Source: Actinomycetes bacterium
Lineage (GTDB): Bacteria; Actinomycetota; Acidimicrobiia; Acidimicrobiales; Palsa-688
Assembly (NCBI GenBank): GCA_021846485.1
Contig: JAJZWW010000071.1
Span: 1-11,469 of the forward strand
DNA: 11,469 nucleotides
Reading direction: 5' to 3'
A program made the translations under genes and the position numbers. This document shows positions 1 to 6,740 of the stretch, in pieces. Under the pieces are notes generated by a model. The model was not told the DNA's origin and did not search any database. It saw nothing but the letters and a program-made list of their open reading frames with translations. Numbering within the stretch: the first letter of the stretch is position 1; every line of letters starts with the position of its first letter.

Positions 1-131
1 TCAGCTCCTGGAACGCCGCGCACATCGGCCGGGGGCTGTGGCGGGTCGGCAAGAACCGCGGCTACGTGGTCCAAGGGGTGCTGAGCGGGCCCGAGCGCGA
101 GCTGTTCTACACCAACGAGCGGATGACCTGA
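1..131 (+). CDS. C-terminal end of an upstream protein, possibly a conjugation ATPase (partial)
   Basis: Only the last 42 codons are inside the window, in the frame that starts at base 3 and stops with TGA at 129-131. The tail contains GLWRVGKNRGYVVQGVLSG and ends in YTNERMT. It has the compact W/V/G-rich pattern of a folded C-terminal segment and normal high third-position GC, so I take it as coding. It lies 13-28 nt upstream of the ubiquitin-like membrane protein and in the same direction, so it probably belongs to the same conjugation operon. By memory the tail looks like the end of VirB4/TraC-type proteins of actinobacterial elements, but this is inference from a short fragment and the family is not certain. 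Confidence 0.6.
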   Translation, partial: SSWNAAHIGRGLWRVGKNRGYVVQGVLSGPERELFYTNERMT

Positions 132-159
132 AAGCGAGCCTGGCGTGGGAGAGATCTTG

Positions 160-1659
160 GTGAAGGTGGTGGGAGAGGCCAAGAGCGGCAGCGTCTCGCT
201 GCCCGATGACGTGCCGCTCGCGGCCCTGGTCGGCGACCTCGCCCGCCGCTACGCCCCCGGCGCCTACGCCGACCCGGTGCTCGACGCCGGCGGCGGCGCC
301 TTGGACCTGGGCGTCGCGCTGTCGGTGGCGGGGGTGGCCGACGGCGCCGAGCTGCGCCTCTCCCGGGCCGCCCGCCGGCCGCCCGGGCCGCCAGCTGACG
401 AGGCGGGCGGCGAGGCGGGGGTCACCGAGCTGGGCGTGAGCGTGGTCGGCTCTAACGGCGTCCGCGTGCCGGCTCGGGTCCCCTCCGATGCCCCGATGCG
501 GGCCGTGGCCGCCCGGCTGGGCGAGGCGGTGGGCATCGAGGCGGTGGCCGATGTGCGCCTGGGCGACGGCACGCTGGTCCCGCCGGATAAGTCGCTGGCC
601 TCCCTCGGGGTTCGCACCGGCGCCACGTTGTTCGTCCGGGCGCTCGGTGACCCCGCCCCGAGCCCGCTCCCCCCCAATGGGAAGCGGCGCCGGCTCACCC
701 GCCGTGGGTGGTTGTCGGTCGGGCTGGCAGCCGCGCTGGTCGCCGGCGCCGGGGTGCTCGTGGGCCGGGCCAGCGCGCCTGGGGGCGCGCCGGCGACGCC
801 GTTGCGCTCGCTCGGTGTCGACTGGGTGACTGCCGCCCCCTACCGCGGGCTGACCTGGCCGGGCGTGGACCGCTCGCTCGGCCGCTCGGGCAAGCTCGAC
901 GTGGCGTTGGAGCCGGCTGGGAGCTGGCGCAGTGGCACCTCGTCGGGGCGCACCTGGATCGTCTCGGCTCCCGGCGGGAAGGTCTGGGGCCTGGAGGCGG
1001 TGGCCTTCGGCGGGCGCCTCGGCTATGACCCGACGCCGAGCGGGTTGCCCTTCGTCACTGGCCAGGCGCCGCCGGCCGCGGGGCGGGTGCTCGCCCACCC
1101 CGGCCTGGCCCCGGCCGCGCTCGCGGACTGGGCGGACAAGGTGTGGGGACCCCATGGGACGCTCACACCGGTGGTGGGCCTGGGCGCCGTCGGGGCGCCC
1201 CGGGTGCTCGTCGCCTACCGACCTGCAGGAGGAGGGACGGTGTGGCGGGTGCAGCTCGCGGTGAGCTCGACCGCCCCGGGTGCTCCCCTCGGCGCGGCGC
1301 GAGCAGAGCTGCGCGCCGCTTTGGCCAAGACCCGAGCAGACGAGCGCGGCGTCGCCGGCGCAGGACAGGCCGTGGCGGCCGCCCAGGCGGCGCTCGCCGC
1401 CGCGGGCAAGGCCAAGCCGGCCAACCCCGGTGCGGTCTCGGCCGCCCAGGCGGCGCTGACCACGGCGCAGCGCCAGGCGCGCTCCGCGCGGGCAGCCCTC
1501 GGTACCGACCGGGCTGCGCTGGCCTCGGCCCGAGCGGCCGCGGCTCGTCTCGGCGTGGTGAAGGCGGCCGGCGTCTACGACCTGTGGGTCCGCGGCGGCC
1601 GGCTGGTCGGGGCGGCGCCGGCTGGATACCCGGATCGACAGATAGGAGGAGGCCGGTGA
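160..1659 (+). CDS. Membrane protein with two ubiquitin-like domains and a coiled coil, conjugation module
   Basis: About 499 residues. Residues 1-68 and 90-160 each look like a ubiquitin-like beta-grasp unit of the YukD/EsaB kind: a beta start, a helix such as PLAALVGDLARRY, then a GAEL.L or GATLFVRA ending. A basic stretch KRRRLTRR (about 176-183) precedes one membrane helix (about 184-204), so the ubiquitin-like part should be cytoplasmic and the rest outside. The outer part has a globular region with W/Y/G-rich strands, then an Ala-rich coiled coil (about 375-470). GTG at 160 is chosen because GGGAGAG lies 6 nt upstream; GTG at 145 is open in frame but has no ribosome site. The gene overlaps the next by 4 nt. 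Role in the transfer machine is inferred from neighbours. The outer domain is not recognised; a VirB8/TcpC-like scaffold is one possibility. Confidence 0.85.
   Translation: MKVVGEAKSGSVSLPDDVPLAALVGDLARRYAPGAYADPVLDAGGGALDLGVALSVAGVADGAELRLSRAARRPPGPPADEAGGEAGVTELGVSVVGSNGVRVPARVPSDAPMRAVAARLGEAVGIEAVADVRLGDGTLVPPDKSLASLGVRTGATLFVRALGDPAPSPLPPNGKRRRLTRRGWLSVGLAAALVAGAGVLVGRASAPGGAPATPLRSLGVDWVTAAPYRGLTWPGVDRSLGRSGKLDVALEPAGSWRSGTSSGRTWIVSAPGGKVWGLEAVAFGGRLGYDPTPSGLPFVTGQAPPAAGRVLAHPGLAPAALADWADKVWGPHGTLTPVVGLGAVGAPRVLVAYRPAGGGTVWRVQLAVSSTAPGAPLGAARAELRAALAKTRADERGVAGAGQAVAAAQAALAAAGKAKPANPGAVSAAQAALTTAQRQARSARAALGTDRAALASARAAAARLGVVKAAGVYDLWVRGGRLVGAAPAGYPDRQIGGGR
1376..1457 (+). repeat. 19-bp direct repeat at 63-nt spacing within the coiled-coil coding region
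   Basis: CGGCCGCCCAGGCGGCGCT occurs at 1376-1394 and again, identical, at 1439-1457. The offset is 63 nt, exactly 21 codons or three heptads, and both copies encode AAQAAL. This suggests the coiled coil grew by an in-register duplication. It lies inside the ubiquitin-like membrane protein gene and is not a mobile or regulatory repeat. Confidence 0.7.
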
Positions 1660-3116
1660 ACGACACCGTGATCGTGACAGTGAGCGGGGACCGAGCGGAG
1701 GAGACCCTCGAGGCGGACCGGGCCCAGCCGGTCGGCCGGCTGCTGGCCGGCTGGGCGCGGCGCTGCTCGTCCCTGCCGCCCGCCCGCCTCGCCGTGGTGG
1801 CAGACGACGGCGACCCGCTCGACCCCGAGTCGACCCTGGCGGGGGCCGGGGCCTGCTACGGCACGACGCTGCGTTTGGTCGAGCAGCCCATGAAGCCGAC
1901 CCGGGCGCCGGACGTGGTGATCGTCGAGGAGCCGCCGCCTTCGCTCCTGCACGCCGCGTCATCGGAGCAGCCCGGCGGGCCGGGCGGGCCGGAGACCGAC
2001 GGCCACAACGGGAGCGTGAACCACGCGCTTGCCCGAGGGGACGGCTTGCCGGAGGCGCCGGAGGCGGTAGCTGGCGAAGCCACGGGGTCGACAGACCCAG
2101 CGACCCCGGCGGCGGCGGCAGGGGACCAGGGCTCGGCGGTGCCCGCGCTGTCCGACCCGACGCCGGCAGGTGGGACCGAACCGGTCGGGTTGCCTCGCCG
2201 GGTGGGCTGGGCCCGCCGGCGGGCGGCGGCGGCCGCCTCGGCAGTGTCACAAAAGCCGCTGCTGCCTGCCGAGGCGTACGCGGTGGCGGAGCGTCCCGGG
2301 CCGCTTTCGCGCTGGCGGCGCCAGATGGCCGCCACCGACTACCTGGCGCAGCTGGAGCAGCTGGTGCGCCGGGCGGTGATCGGCGAGTCGGTGCTGATCG
2401 CGGTGGTGTCCCCCAAGGGCGGGGTGGGCAAGACGACGCTCACCGGCCTGCTCGCGGAGCTTCGCCGCGACCCGGTGCTCGCGCTGGACGCGAACGCGGA
2501 CTTCGGGAACCTGGCCGCCCGGCTGTGCCCGCCCGAGGCGCCGGGCGACACGGTGGCGCAGCTGTGGTCGTGGGCGCAGGAGCGCTCCGTCACCCCCGCC
2601 GCGCTGGCCGGCCGCCTCGGTCAGGGCCCGCACGGCTTGCGGGTCATCGGGACCCCCGACCAGGCCGACGCGATGCTCGCCGCCGCCGACCACGGCCTCT
2701 ACCAGGCGGTGCTCGCCTGGCTGGCCGGCTTCGGTGGGGTGATCCTCGCCGACTGCGGGACCGGGCTGCTCGACCCGCCGACTCGGGCCGCGCTCGAAGC
2801 CGCGGACCAGATCGTGCTGGTCACCGACTCCGCGGCCGACACCGCCCGGCTGGTGGTCGAGGCGGGACGCCAGCTCCCCGCGGGCCGGCCGCGCTGGCTG
2901 GTGGCCAACAAGGTTCCTTCCCGGGGTGCCCGGGTGGACCTGGGCTCGGTGCGCGCCGACCTGCCCGACCTGGCCGGCTCGGTGGTGCTGCCCGCGGTCG
3001 ACCTCGCCGTGAACGTGTTGACCCCCCGGTTCCGCTGGGAGCACGCTCCCCGGGCGTGGCGGGCGCCGGTGCGCGAGCTGGCGGCGGGGTTGTCGGCCGG
3101 CTGGGCCGGGGCGTAG
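1656..3116 (+). CDS. Ubiquitin-like domain fused to a MinD/ParA-type ATPase
   Basis: 486 residues. Residues 1-75 form a third ubiquitin-like unit (TVIVTVSGDRAEETLEAD at the start, GTTLRLVEQP at the end). Residues 80-240 are a Pro/Gly/Ala linker expected to be disordered. The C-terminal half is a SIMIBI ATPase of the MinD/ParA group: deviant Walker A SPKGGVGKTT at 252-261, LALDANADFGNL at 275-286, a switch II-like ILADCGTG at 363-370, and LVANKV at 415-420, the place of the base-binding NK motif. GTG at 1656 is the start: AGGAGG lies about 6 nt upstream and the codon overlaps the previous stop (GTGA). The order disordered N-terminus then MinD-like domain recalls EspI of mycobacterial ESX-1, but the ubiquitin-like head is different. 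I infer that it positions or energises the transfer machine at the membrane rather than partitioning DNA, because no ParB gene is nearby. Confidence 0.88.
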   Translation: MNDTVIVTVSGDRAEETLEADRAQPVGRLLAGWARRCSSLPPARLAVVADDGDPLDPESTLAGAGACYGTTLRLVEQPMKPTRAPDVVIVEEPPPSLLHAASSEQPGGPGGPETDGHNGSVNHALARGDGLPEAPEAVAGEATGSTDPATPAAAAGDQGSAVPALSDPTPAGGTEPVGLPRRVGWARRRAAAAASAVSQKPLLPAEAYAVAERPGPLSRWRRQMAATDYLAQLEQLVRRAVIGESVLIAVVSPKGGVGKTTLTGLLAELRRDPVLALDANADFGNLAARLCPPEAPGDTVAQLWSWAQERSVTPAALAGRLGQGPHGLRVIGTPDQADAMLAAADHGLYQAVLAWLAGFGGVILADCGTGLLDPPTRAALEAADQIVLVTDSAADTARLVVEAGRQLPAGRPRWLVANKVPSRGARVDLGSVRADLPDLAGSVVLPAVDLAVNVLTPRFRWEHAPRAWRAPVRELAAGLSAGWAGA

Positions 3117-3119
3117 GCG

Positions 3120-4859
3120 GTGCAGACCCAGGGCACCAAGCCGCCGCTGCAGGCGCTCGACGTGGTGCTCGGCGTCGTGATCGGCGCCGCCGTGGCGGTA
3201 CTCGGCGGGTCCGCCGCGGTGGTGGAGCTGGCCGCGGCGCTCGGCGGCCATCCCGGCGTGCACCTCTCCGCCGCTGGGTTGGTCCACGGGGTCGCCGCCT
3301 GGCACCGCCACCTGGGCGACCCGGCCGCCGCTTTCCCGGCCCCGATCGGCCCGGCCCTCCCCGGCGCGGCGCTGATGTACCTGGCAGTCGCCCTCGTCGC
3401 CGTGGGGTTGGTGGCGCTGGGGGCGGGCGGGGTCGCCTTGTACGCCCGGCGCCCCTCGGCCAGACAGCGGGACAAGGAGGCGCGCCAGCGACAGGGCCTG
3501 GCCAGCGCCCGCAAGCTCGCCAAGGCGTTCCCGCCGGGCCCCGGCCGCCTCGTGGTAGGCCGGCCGTTGCATGGCGGCAAGGCGGTCACGCTGCCCGCCG
3601 AGTGCTCCCTCGGGGCGGTGATGGGCCCTCGGACCGGCAAGAGCTCCTCGGCTGTCGGCCACGTCCTCGACGCGCCGGGCCCGGTGCTCGCCACCTCCTC
3701 CAAGCCCGAGCTGCTCTTGGCCACCGCGCTGCGCCGTGAGGAGCGCACCGGCTGGCCGACCCTGGCCTACGACCCGCTCGACATCTGCGGGTGGCCGACC
3801 CCGGTGCGCTGGAGCCCGCTGGCGGGCTGTGAGACGGCGAATGTGGCCATGCGCCGGGCCGAGGCGCTGATGGCGGGCACCTCGACGGAGAACGTGACCA
3901 ATGGCGGGTTCTGGAAGGCGGCCGGCACGATGCTGCTGCGCTGCGTGCTGCACGCCTGCGCCCTCGACGACGGCGACGTCGCCCAGCTGCGCGCCTGGGT
4001 GGCCGACCCTCGCGCCGGGGACTTCATCGACGTGCTCGGCTCCTCCCCGGCCGCCAGGGCGTGGCTGGCCGACGCCGAGCTGATGACCCGCCAGCACGGC
4101 GAGACCCTGGAGTCGGTCGCGCTCACCACCGCGGTGGCCCTCGACTGCCTGGCGCTGCCAGAGGTCGCCGAGGCGTGCTCACCCCCGCCGGGCCAGGGCT
4201 TCGACCCCGCCGCCTGGCTCGCCTCGGGCGGCACCCTGCACGTGGTCGCCCCCGATGCCGAGGCCGCGAGCGTCGCCCCGCTGACCGCGGCGTTCGTGGA
4301 CGAGGTGGTGATCTCGGCGCGGCGAGTCGCCACCAGCCGCCCGGGGGGACGGCTCGACCCGCCGCTTCGCCTGGTGCTCGACGAGCTGCCCAACATCTGC
4401 CCGCTGCCCCGGGTGGTCGACTACATCTCCGACGGCGGGGGCCGGGGCATCCAGATCGCCTGGTACGCGCAGTCCCGCCACCAGCTGGTCCGCCGCTTCG
4501 GCGTCGACGGGGCCAAGGTCCTCCTCGACGCCACCTCGGCCATGATGTTCTCCGGCGGCCTGGCCGATGCCGAGCTGCTGCGGGACCTCTCGGCGATGCT
4601 CGGCCAGCTCGACGTGCGCCATCGCAGCTGGGGGGCGGACCGCTCCGGCCAGGCCAGCTGGAGCGAGCAGGTCCGCGAGGTGGCGGTCATGGACCCCGCC
4701 GACATCTTCTCCCTCGGCGCCTTCGAGGCGTTGATGCTCGCCGGCGGGCTGGGCGGCACGCTGCTGCGGGTGGTGCCGTGGTGGGACCGCCCCGACGCCG
4801 AGGCCGTCCGCTCCGCCCAGCGCGAGGCGGTCGGGCGCACCGCCGGCAAGGTCGCCTGA
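3120..4859 (+). CDS. VirD4/TraG-type coupling ATPase, conjugative transfer
   Basis: 579 residues. Two N-terminal membrane helices (about 12-42 and 84-108) enclose a short outer loop. The cytoplasmic ATPase follows: Walker A GPRTGKSS at 169-176, a DPLDICGW...WSPLAGCE segment at 218-238 typical of coupling proteins, Walker B LRLVLDELPN at 416-425, and a following WYAQSRHQL with the conserved glutamine at 451. Proteins of this family bring the DNA-relaxase complex to the type IV secretion channel and use ATP to drive transfer. The GTG start at 3120 lies 3 nt after the previous stop, so translation is likely coupled; no strong ribosome site is visible. It is close to the usual length for actinobacterial members and shows no disruption. 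A type VII FtsK/SpoIIIE ATPase is excluded because there is only one ATPase domain and it has TraG-like motifs. Confidence 0.93.
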   Translation: MQTQGTKPPLQALDVVLGVVIGAAVAVLGGSAAVVELAAALGGHPGVHLSAAGLVHGVAAWHRHLGDPAAAFPAPIGPALPGAALMYLAVALVAVGLVALGAGGVALYARRPSARQRDKEARQRQGLASARKLAKAFPPGPGRLVVGRPLHGGKAVTLPAECSLGAVMGPRTGKSSSAVGHVLDAPGPVLATSSKPELLLATALRREERTGWPTLAYDPLDICGWPTPVRWSPLAGCETANVAMRRAEALMAGTSTENVTNGGFWKAAGTMLLRCVLHACALDDGDVAQLRAWVADPRAGDFIDVLGSSPAARAWLADAELMTRQHGETLESVALTTAVALDCLALPEVAEACSPPPGQGFDPAAWLASGGTLHVVAPDAEAASVAPLTAAFVDEVVISARRVATSRPGGRLDPPLRLVLDELPNICPLPRVVDYISDGGGRGIQIAWYAQSRHQLVRRFGVDGAKVLLDATSAMMFSGGLADAELLRDLSAMLGQLDVRHRSWGADRSGQASWSEQVREVAVMDPADIFSLGAFEALMLAGGLGGTLLRVVPWWDRPDAEAVRSAQREAVGRTAGKVA

Positions 4860-4861
4860 GC

Positions 4862-5287
4862 ATGGAGCCGGCCGAGATGGGCTCCCCCTGGGCCGACGAC
4901 ATGGCGCCCGCCACCGACGCCGGGCAGTCCGAGCGCGCTTCAGCACTCGAGTCCTGGGTGGCCTGGTACATCGAGACCTACGAGGCGTGGGAACAGGTCC
5001 CCGCCTGCTGGGCCAGCCACCCGGCCATGGTGGGCGAGCTGGAGGCGGCCATGGACCTGCGCCTGGGAATCGACACCCAGACCGCAGGCGACGTCCTCGC
5101 CGCCGGGCGCGGCCGGGCCGACTGGCACGACTACCGCGGCCGCATGACCGAGCGCCTGGCAGCGACCCCCGGAGCGGCGTGCGCGCAGCGCGGCGAGCAC
5201 CGAGAGCCGAGGAGCTGGGACCGGGAGGCCTCCTCCGAACGGCGCCGCCAGGCCCGGCGCGCCGAACGGACCAGAGTCGCTGGGTAG
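4862..5287 (+). CDS. Small Trp-rich accessory protein of the conjugation module, DUF4913-like
   Basis: 141 residues, no signal peptide or membrane helix. The start ATG at 4862 comes 2 nt after the coupling-protein stop, so the genes are probably co-translated. The core has ESWVAWYIETYEAWE, then CWASHPAMVGELEAAMDLRL, then DWHDYRGRMTERL, and an Arg/Glu-rich charged tail. The W...Y...W..HP....ELEA arrangement followed by a second Trp/His segment resembles the DUF4913-type proteins that often follow VirD4/TraG genes in actinobacterial elements. I infer this from pattern only. Its job is unknown; it may act as a soluble adaptor to the coupling protein. The gene marks the right end of the transfer operon, because the next gene starts after an 84-nt gap with its own signals. 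Confidence 0.75.
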   Translation: MEPAEMGSPWADDMAPATDAGQSERASALESWVAWYIETYEAWEQVPACWASHPAMVGELEAAMDLRLGIDTQTAGDVLAAGRGRADWHDYRGRMTERLAATPGAACAQRGEHREPRSWDREASSERRRQARRAERTRVAG

Positions 5288-5359
5288 GGGCGAGCGACTG
5301 CTCGTGGTCCCGATCGAAATCAGCCGGAACAGCCGGAAGACCAGCGCCATCGATCCCCG

Positions 5360-5371
5360 TAGCCTTCTTCG
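5360..5371 (+). promoter_or_regulatory. Possible -10 element for a leaderless transcript of the HicA-like gene
   Basis: TAGCCT at 5360-5365 fits the actinobacterial TANNNT -10 pattern and ends 6 nt before GTG at 5372, the distance expected when transcription starts on the start codon. The gene has no ribosome site, and an in-frame TAG at 5360 rules out a start further upstream. No convincing -35 box is seen, so this is a weak call. Confidence 0.3.
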
Positions 5372-5396
5372 GTGCGTCGGCGGCATCCGAAGAAGG
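5363..5396. repeat. 10-bp perfect inverted repeat at the start of the HicA-like gene
   Basis: CCTTCTTCGG at 5363-5372 pairs exactly with CCGAAGAAGG at 5387-5396 across a 14-nt loop. The GTG start codon of the HicA-like gene begins at the last base of the left arm. It could be an operator for autoregulation, which is common in toxin-antitoxin operons, or an mRNA hairpin limiting initiation. No T-run follows, so it is not an intrinsic terminator. Confidence 0.6.
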
Positions 5397-5599
5397 ACGT
5401 AGAGGCTGCCCTGCGGGTAGCAGAAGCCGCGGGGTGGACTGTCGAAGAGATCCACCATGGCCATCGATGGGGCGTCGCACGCTGCCCCGCCGAGGAGCAC
5501 ACGGTCACGGTGTGGTCGACGCCTCGTGACCCGGTTATCTTGGGGAAGCGGATACGCGAGCAAGTCGGCAAGTGCCGGCACGGTCCGGACGGGAGGTGA
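5372..5599 (+). CDS. HicA-like small protein, putative toxin of a toxin-antitoxin pair
   Basis: 75 residues. HPKKDVEAALRVAEAAGW then HHGHRWGVARC and a basic, Arg/Lys-rich tail follow the layout of HicA/YcfA proteins: a helix, GW, then strands around a G-H pair (G30, H31) and a helix. HicA toxins are mRNA-cleaving enzymes with a dsRBD-like fold and a catalytic histidine; H31 is the candidate here. The Cys residues at 38 and 68 and the STPRDP turn place it in an actinobacterial side branch, not classical HicA. GTG at 5372 is the first start after the in-frame stop at 5360. The partner gene follows 9 nt downstream. Toxicity is inferred, not shown; some members of this branch may simply be RNA-binding proteins. 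Confidence 0.68.
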   Translation: MRRRHPKKDVEAALRVAEAAGWTVEEIHHGHRWGVARCPAEEHTVTVWSTPRDPVILGKRIREQVGKCRHGPDGR

Positions 5600-5608
5600 G
5601 AGAGCGTC

Positions 5609-5884
5609 GTGATCCACTCCTTTGCCGTGACCATCGACGGCGTGGACCTCACGAGCCCCGACAGCGCCGACGCGGACGCTCTCTACGAGGCCGGATGCGA
5701 CGACGCGGTCTTGACCGGCTCATCGGATGGGCAGCAGGCCATCTTCGACCGAGAAGCCCCCAGCTTCGCCACCGCGGTCGCCAGCGCCATCACCGCAATC
5801 GAGGGAAGCATCCCCGGCGCGCGGGTGATCGCCATCGAACGCCTCGCTCCGGCCGGGGCGGGGTCGCTGCCTCGCTCCGCCTGA
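5609..5884 (+). CDS. Small partner of the HicA-like protein, putative antitoxin, likely shortened
   Basis: 91 residues. It has an opening beta strand FAVTIDGVDL, then DALYEAGCDDAVLTG, an FDREAPSFATAVASAI helix and a GARVIAIERL strand, a compact alpha/beta unit. Similar actinobacterial proteins that I recall beside HicA-like genes continue after this point with a helix-turn-helix segment for DNA binding. Here the frame ends at once in APAGAGSLPRSA, so the DNA-binding part is absent and may have been lost. The start is GTG at 5609, with a purine run AGAGAG 5 nt upstream and GGAGG further back. It shares an operon with the gene 9 nt upstream. Antitoxin function is inferred from pairing. Confidence 0.7.
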   Translation: MIHSFAVTIDGVDLTSPDSADADALYEAGCDDAVLTGSSDGQQAIFDREAPSFATAVASAITAIEGSIPGARVIAIERLAPAGAGSLPRSA

Positions 5885-5962
5885 GTCGAAGGTTTCCCAG
5901 TGTCCTTGTCCTGGGGAGCTGAGTTCGCCACGGCCTCCGCCAGCAGGAAGAGCCCCCGAAGG

Positions 5963-6212
5963 ATGGCAGCCACCCCAACCACGGTGCGCGTCGACGGCTT
6001 GGTCTTCGACCACGCGGACTACGACCACGTCGGCTGGCTCCGAGGAGACCCCAGAGGGCCACGTCGTGCGCTACGACGAGGCCGGCCGGGTGATCGGCCC
6101 CACGATCGTCAGCGCCCGCTGGCTCGTGGACCGCGACGGCAAGCTGCGGGTGACCCTCGCGCTCGAAGCCAACGCCGGGGACCTCGAGGTGGCATTCGCC
6201 GAGGCCGGCTGA
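5963..6212 (+). pseudogene. DUF2283-type small protein broken by a frameshift
   Basis: ATG at 5963 opens a frame reading TTVRVDGLVFDHADYDHVGWL. Near 6040 the meaning moves to another frame, which reads EETPEGHVVRYDEAGRVIG, then TIVSARWLVDRDGKLRVTL, and stops with TGA at 6210-6212. The joined product (about 80 residues) fits the DUF2283 layout: an early YD..AD motif, then GxVVxYDExGRVIG. Removing one C at 6040-6041 restores one frame. The first frame does not stop until 6271, but past the break it is Arg/Pro/Gly-rich like a shadow. DUF2283 proteins are small, often near toxin-antitoxin genes, and of unknown role. A sequencing error is an alternative to true decay. Confidence 0.65.
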
Positions 6213-6270
6213 CGGGCGTGAGCAAGATGCCGTTGCGAAGTCTGTCTCATCTGCTCACCTGGAACCTCTG

Positions 6271-6543
6271 ATGGCCTGCCCCGTGGTTGTCGCCGACCTC
6301 ACCTTCACGCCAGTGCGTGGCGGTCGAGCGACAGTGGCTCCTGGCTGCTGGGAGGAAGACCGTCCGCCATCTCTCGGCAGACACGTCGTCGTAGCCGATA
6401 GCGGGTCTGGCCCCTTCGAGGCGACCGTCACCGGGATAGAGCCGGACGGGACCCTGGTGCTCGCCGTGCACGCTTTCGTCCAGCCAACGTCTGACCACGA
6501 CGGACCGCCATCGCCTCGGCGCTGTGCCGGACCGCGGGGGTGA
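6271..6543 (+). CDS. Unknown small beta-rich protein, first gene of a three-gene overlapping operon
   Basis: 90 residues, family not recognised. Strands are suggested by PVVVADLTFTPVRGG, LGRHVVVADSGSGPFEATV and GTLVLAVHAFV, with a WEEDRP turn in between, giving a small SH3- or OB-like impression. The last 15 residues are Pro/Arg-rich and probably unstructured. ATG at 6271 has no clear ribosome site, but it overlaps by one base (TGATG) the stop of the open frame running through the broken DUF2283 gene. Its own stop overlaps the HicB-type start by 4 nt (GTGA). Its position makes it a candidate partner of the antitoxin, but it has no HicA features. Function unknown. Confidence 0.55.
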   Translation: MACPVVVADLTFTPVRGGRATVAPGCWEEDRPPSLGRHVVVADSGSGPFEATVTGIEPDGTLVLAVHAFVQPTSDHDGPPSPRRCAGPRG

Positions 6544-6740
6544 TGACCATCTGGGGCGTCGTTTACGAACGCACCTCGACCGGATGGAGCGCCTACGTGC
6601 CCGCCTTACCCGGCCTGGGTGTCGCCGCAGAGACCCGCGCCGAGGTTGAACGGGTTATCCGAGAGGGCATCGCGTTCCACCTGGAGGGTCTCGTTGAGGA
6701 CGGCCTGACGGCCCCCGAACCCGGCAGCGTTGGCGAATGA
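6540..6740 (+). CDS. Short HicB-family antitoxin
   Basis: 66 residues: WGVVYERTSTGWSAYVPALP, then GLGVAAETRAEVERVIREGI and AFHLEGLVEDGL. This is the HicB N-terminal fold: strand, WSAYVPALPG, a T-R-EEV helix and the I.FHLEGL helix. HicB antitoxins bind and block HicA RNases. This is the short form: it ends at EPGSVGE and lacks the C-terminal HTH or ribbon-helix-helix DNA-binding domain. Start GTG at 6540 overlaps the upstream stop; ATG at 6543 is an alternative. The next gene overlaps its stop by 4 nt. No classical HicA gene is directly adjacent; the HicA-like gene lies 0.9 kb upstream in a separate unit. A decayed copy of its 3' part lies near 11.2 kb. Confidence 0.85.
   Translation: MMTIWGVVYERTSTGWSAYVPALPGLGVAAETRAEVERVIREGIAFHLEGLVEDGLTAPEPGSVGE

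Noticed and set aside
1..2250. 749-codon open frame on the - strand
   Set aside because: It is Arg/Pro/Gly low-complexity shadow of the ubiquitin-like and MinD genes, caused by high third-position GC; no domain is visible.
1656..3116. Plasmid partition ParA
   Set aside because: No ParB gene or repeated parS-like sites are seen in the window, and the protein has a ubiquitin-like head and a place in the transfer operon.
2525..3739. 404-codon + strand frame
   Set aside because: Out-of-frame reading across the MinD/VirD4 junction with Arg/Ala/Gly-rich content.
2247..4097. 616-codon open frame on the - strand
   Set aside because: Shadow of the MinD and VirD4 genes: His/Arg/Gly-rich with no motif, and opposite to genes with clear motifs.
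160..4859. Calling the locus a type VII (ESX) secretion system
   Set aside because: No WXG100 substrates, no EccC-type triple ATPase and no EccB or EccE are visible; the large ATPase has TraG/VirD4 motifs.
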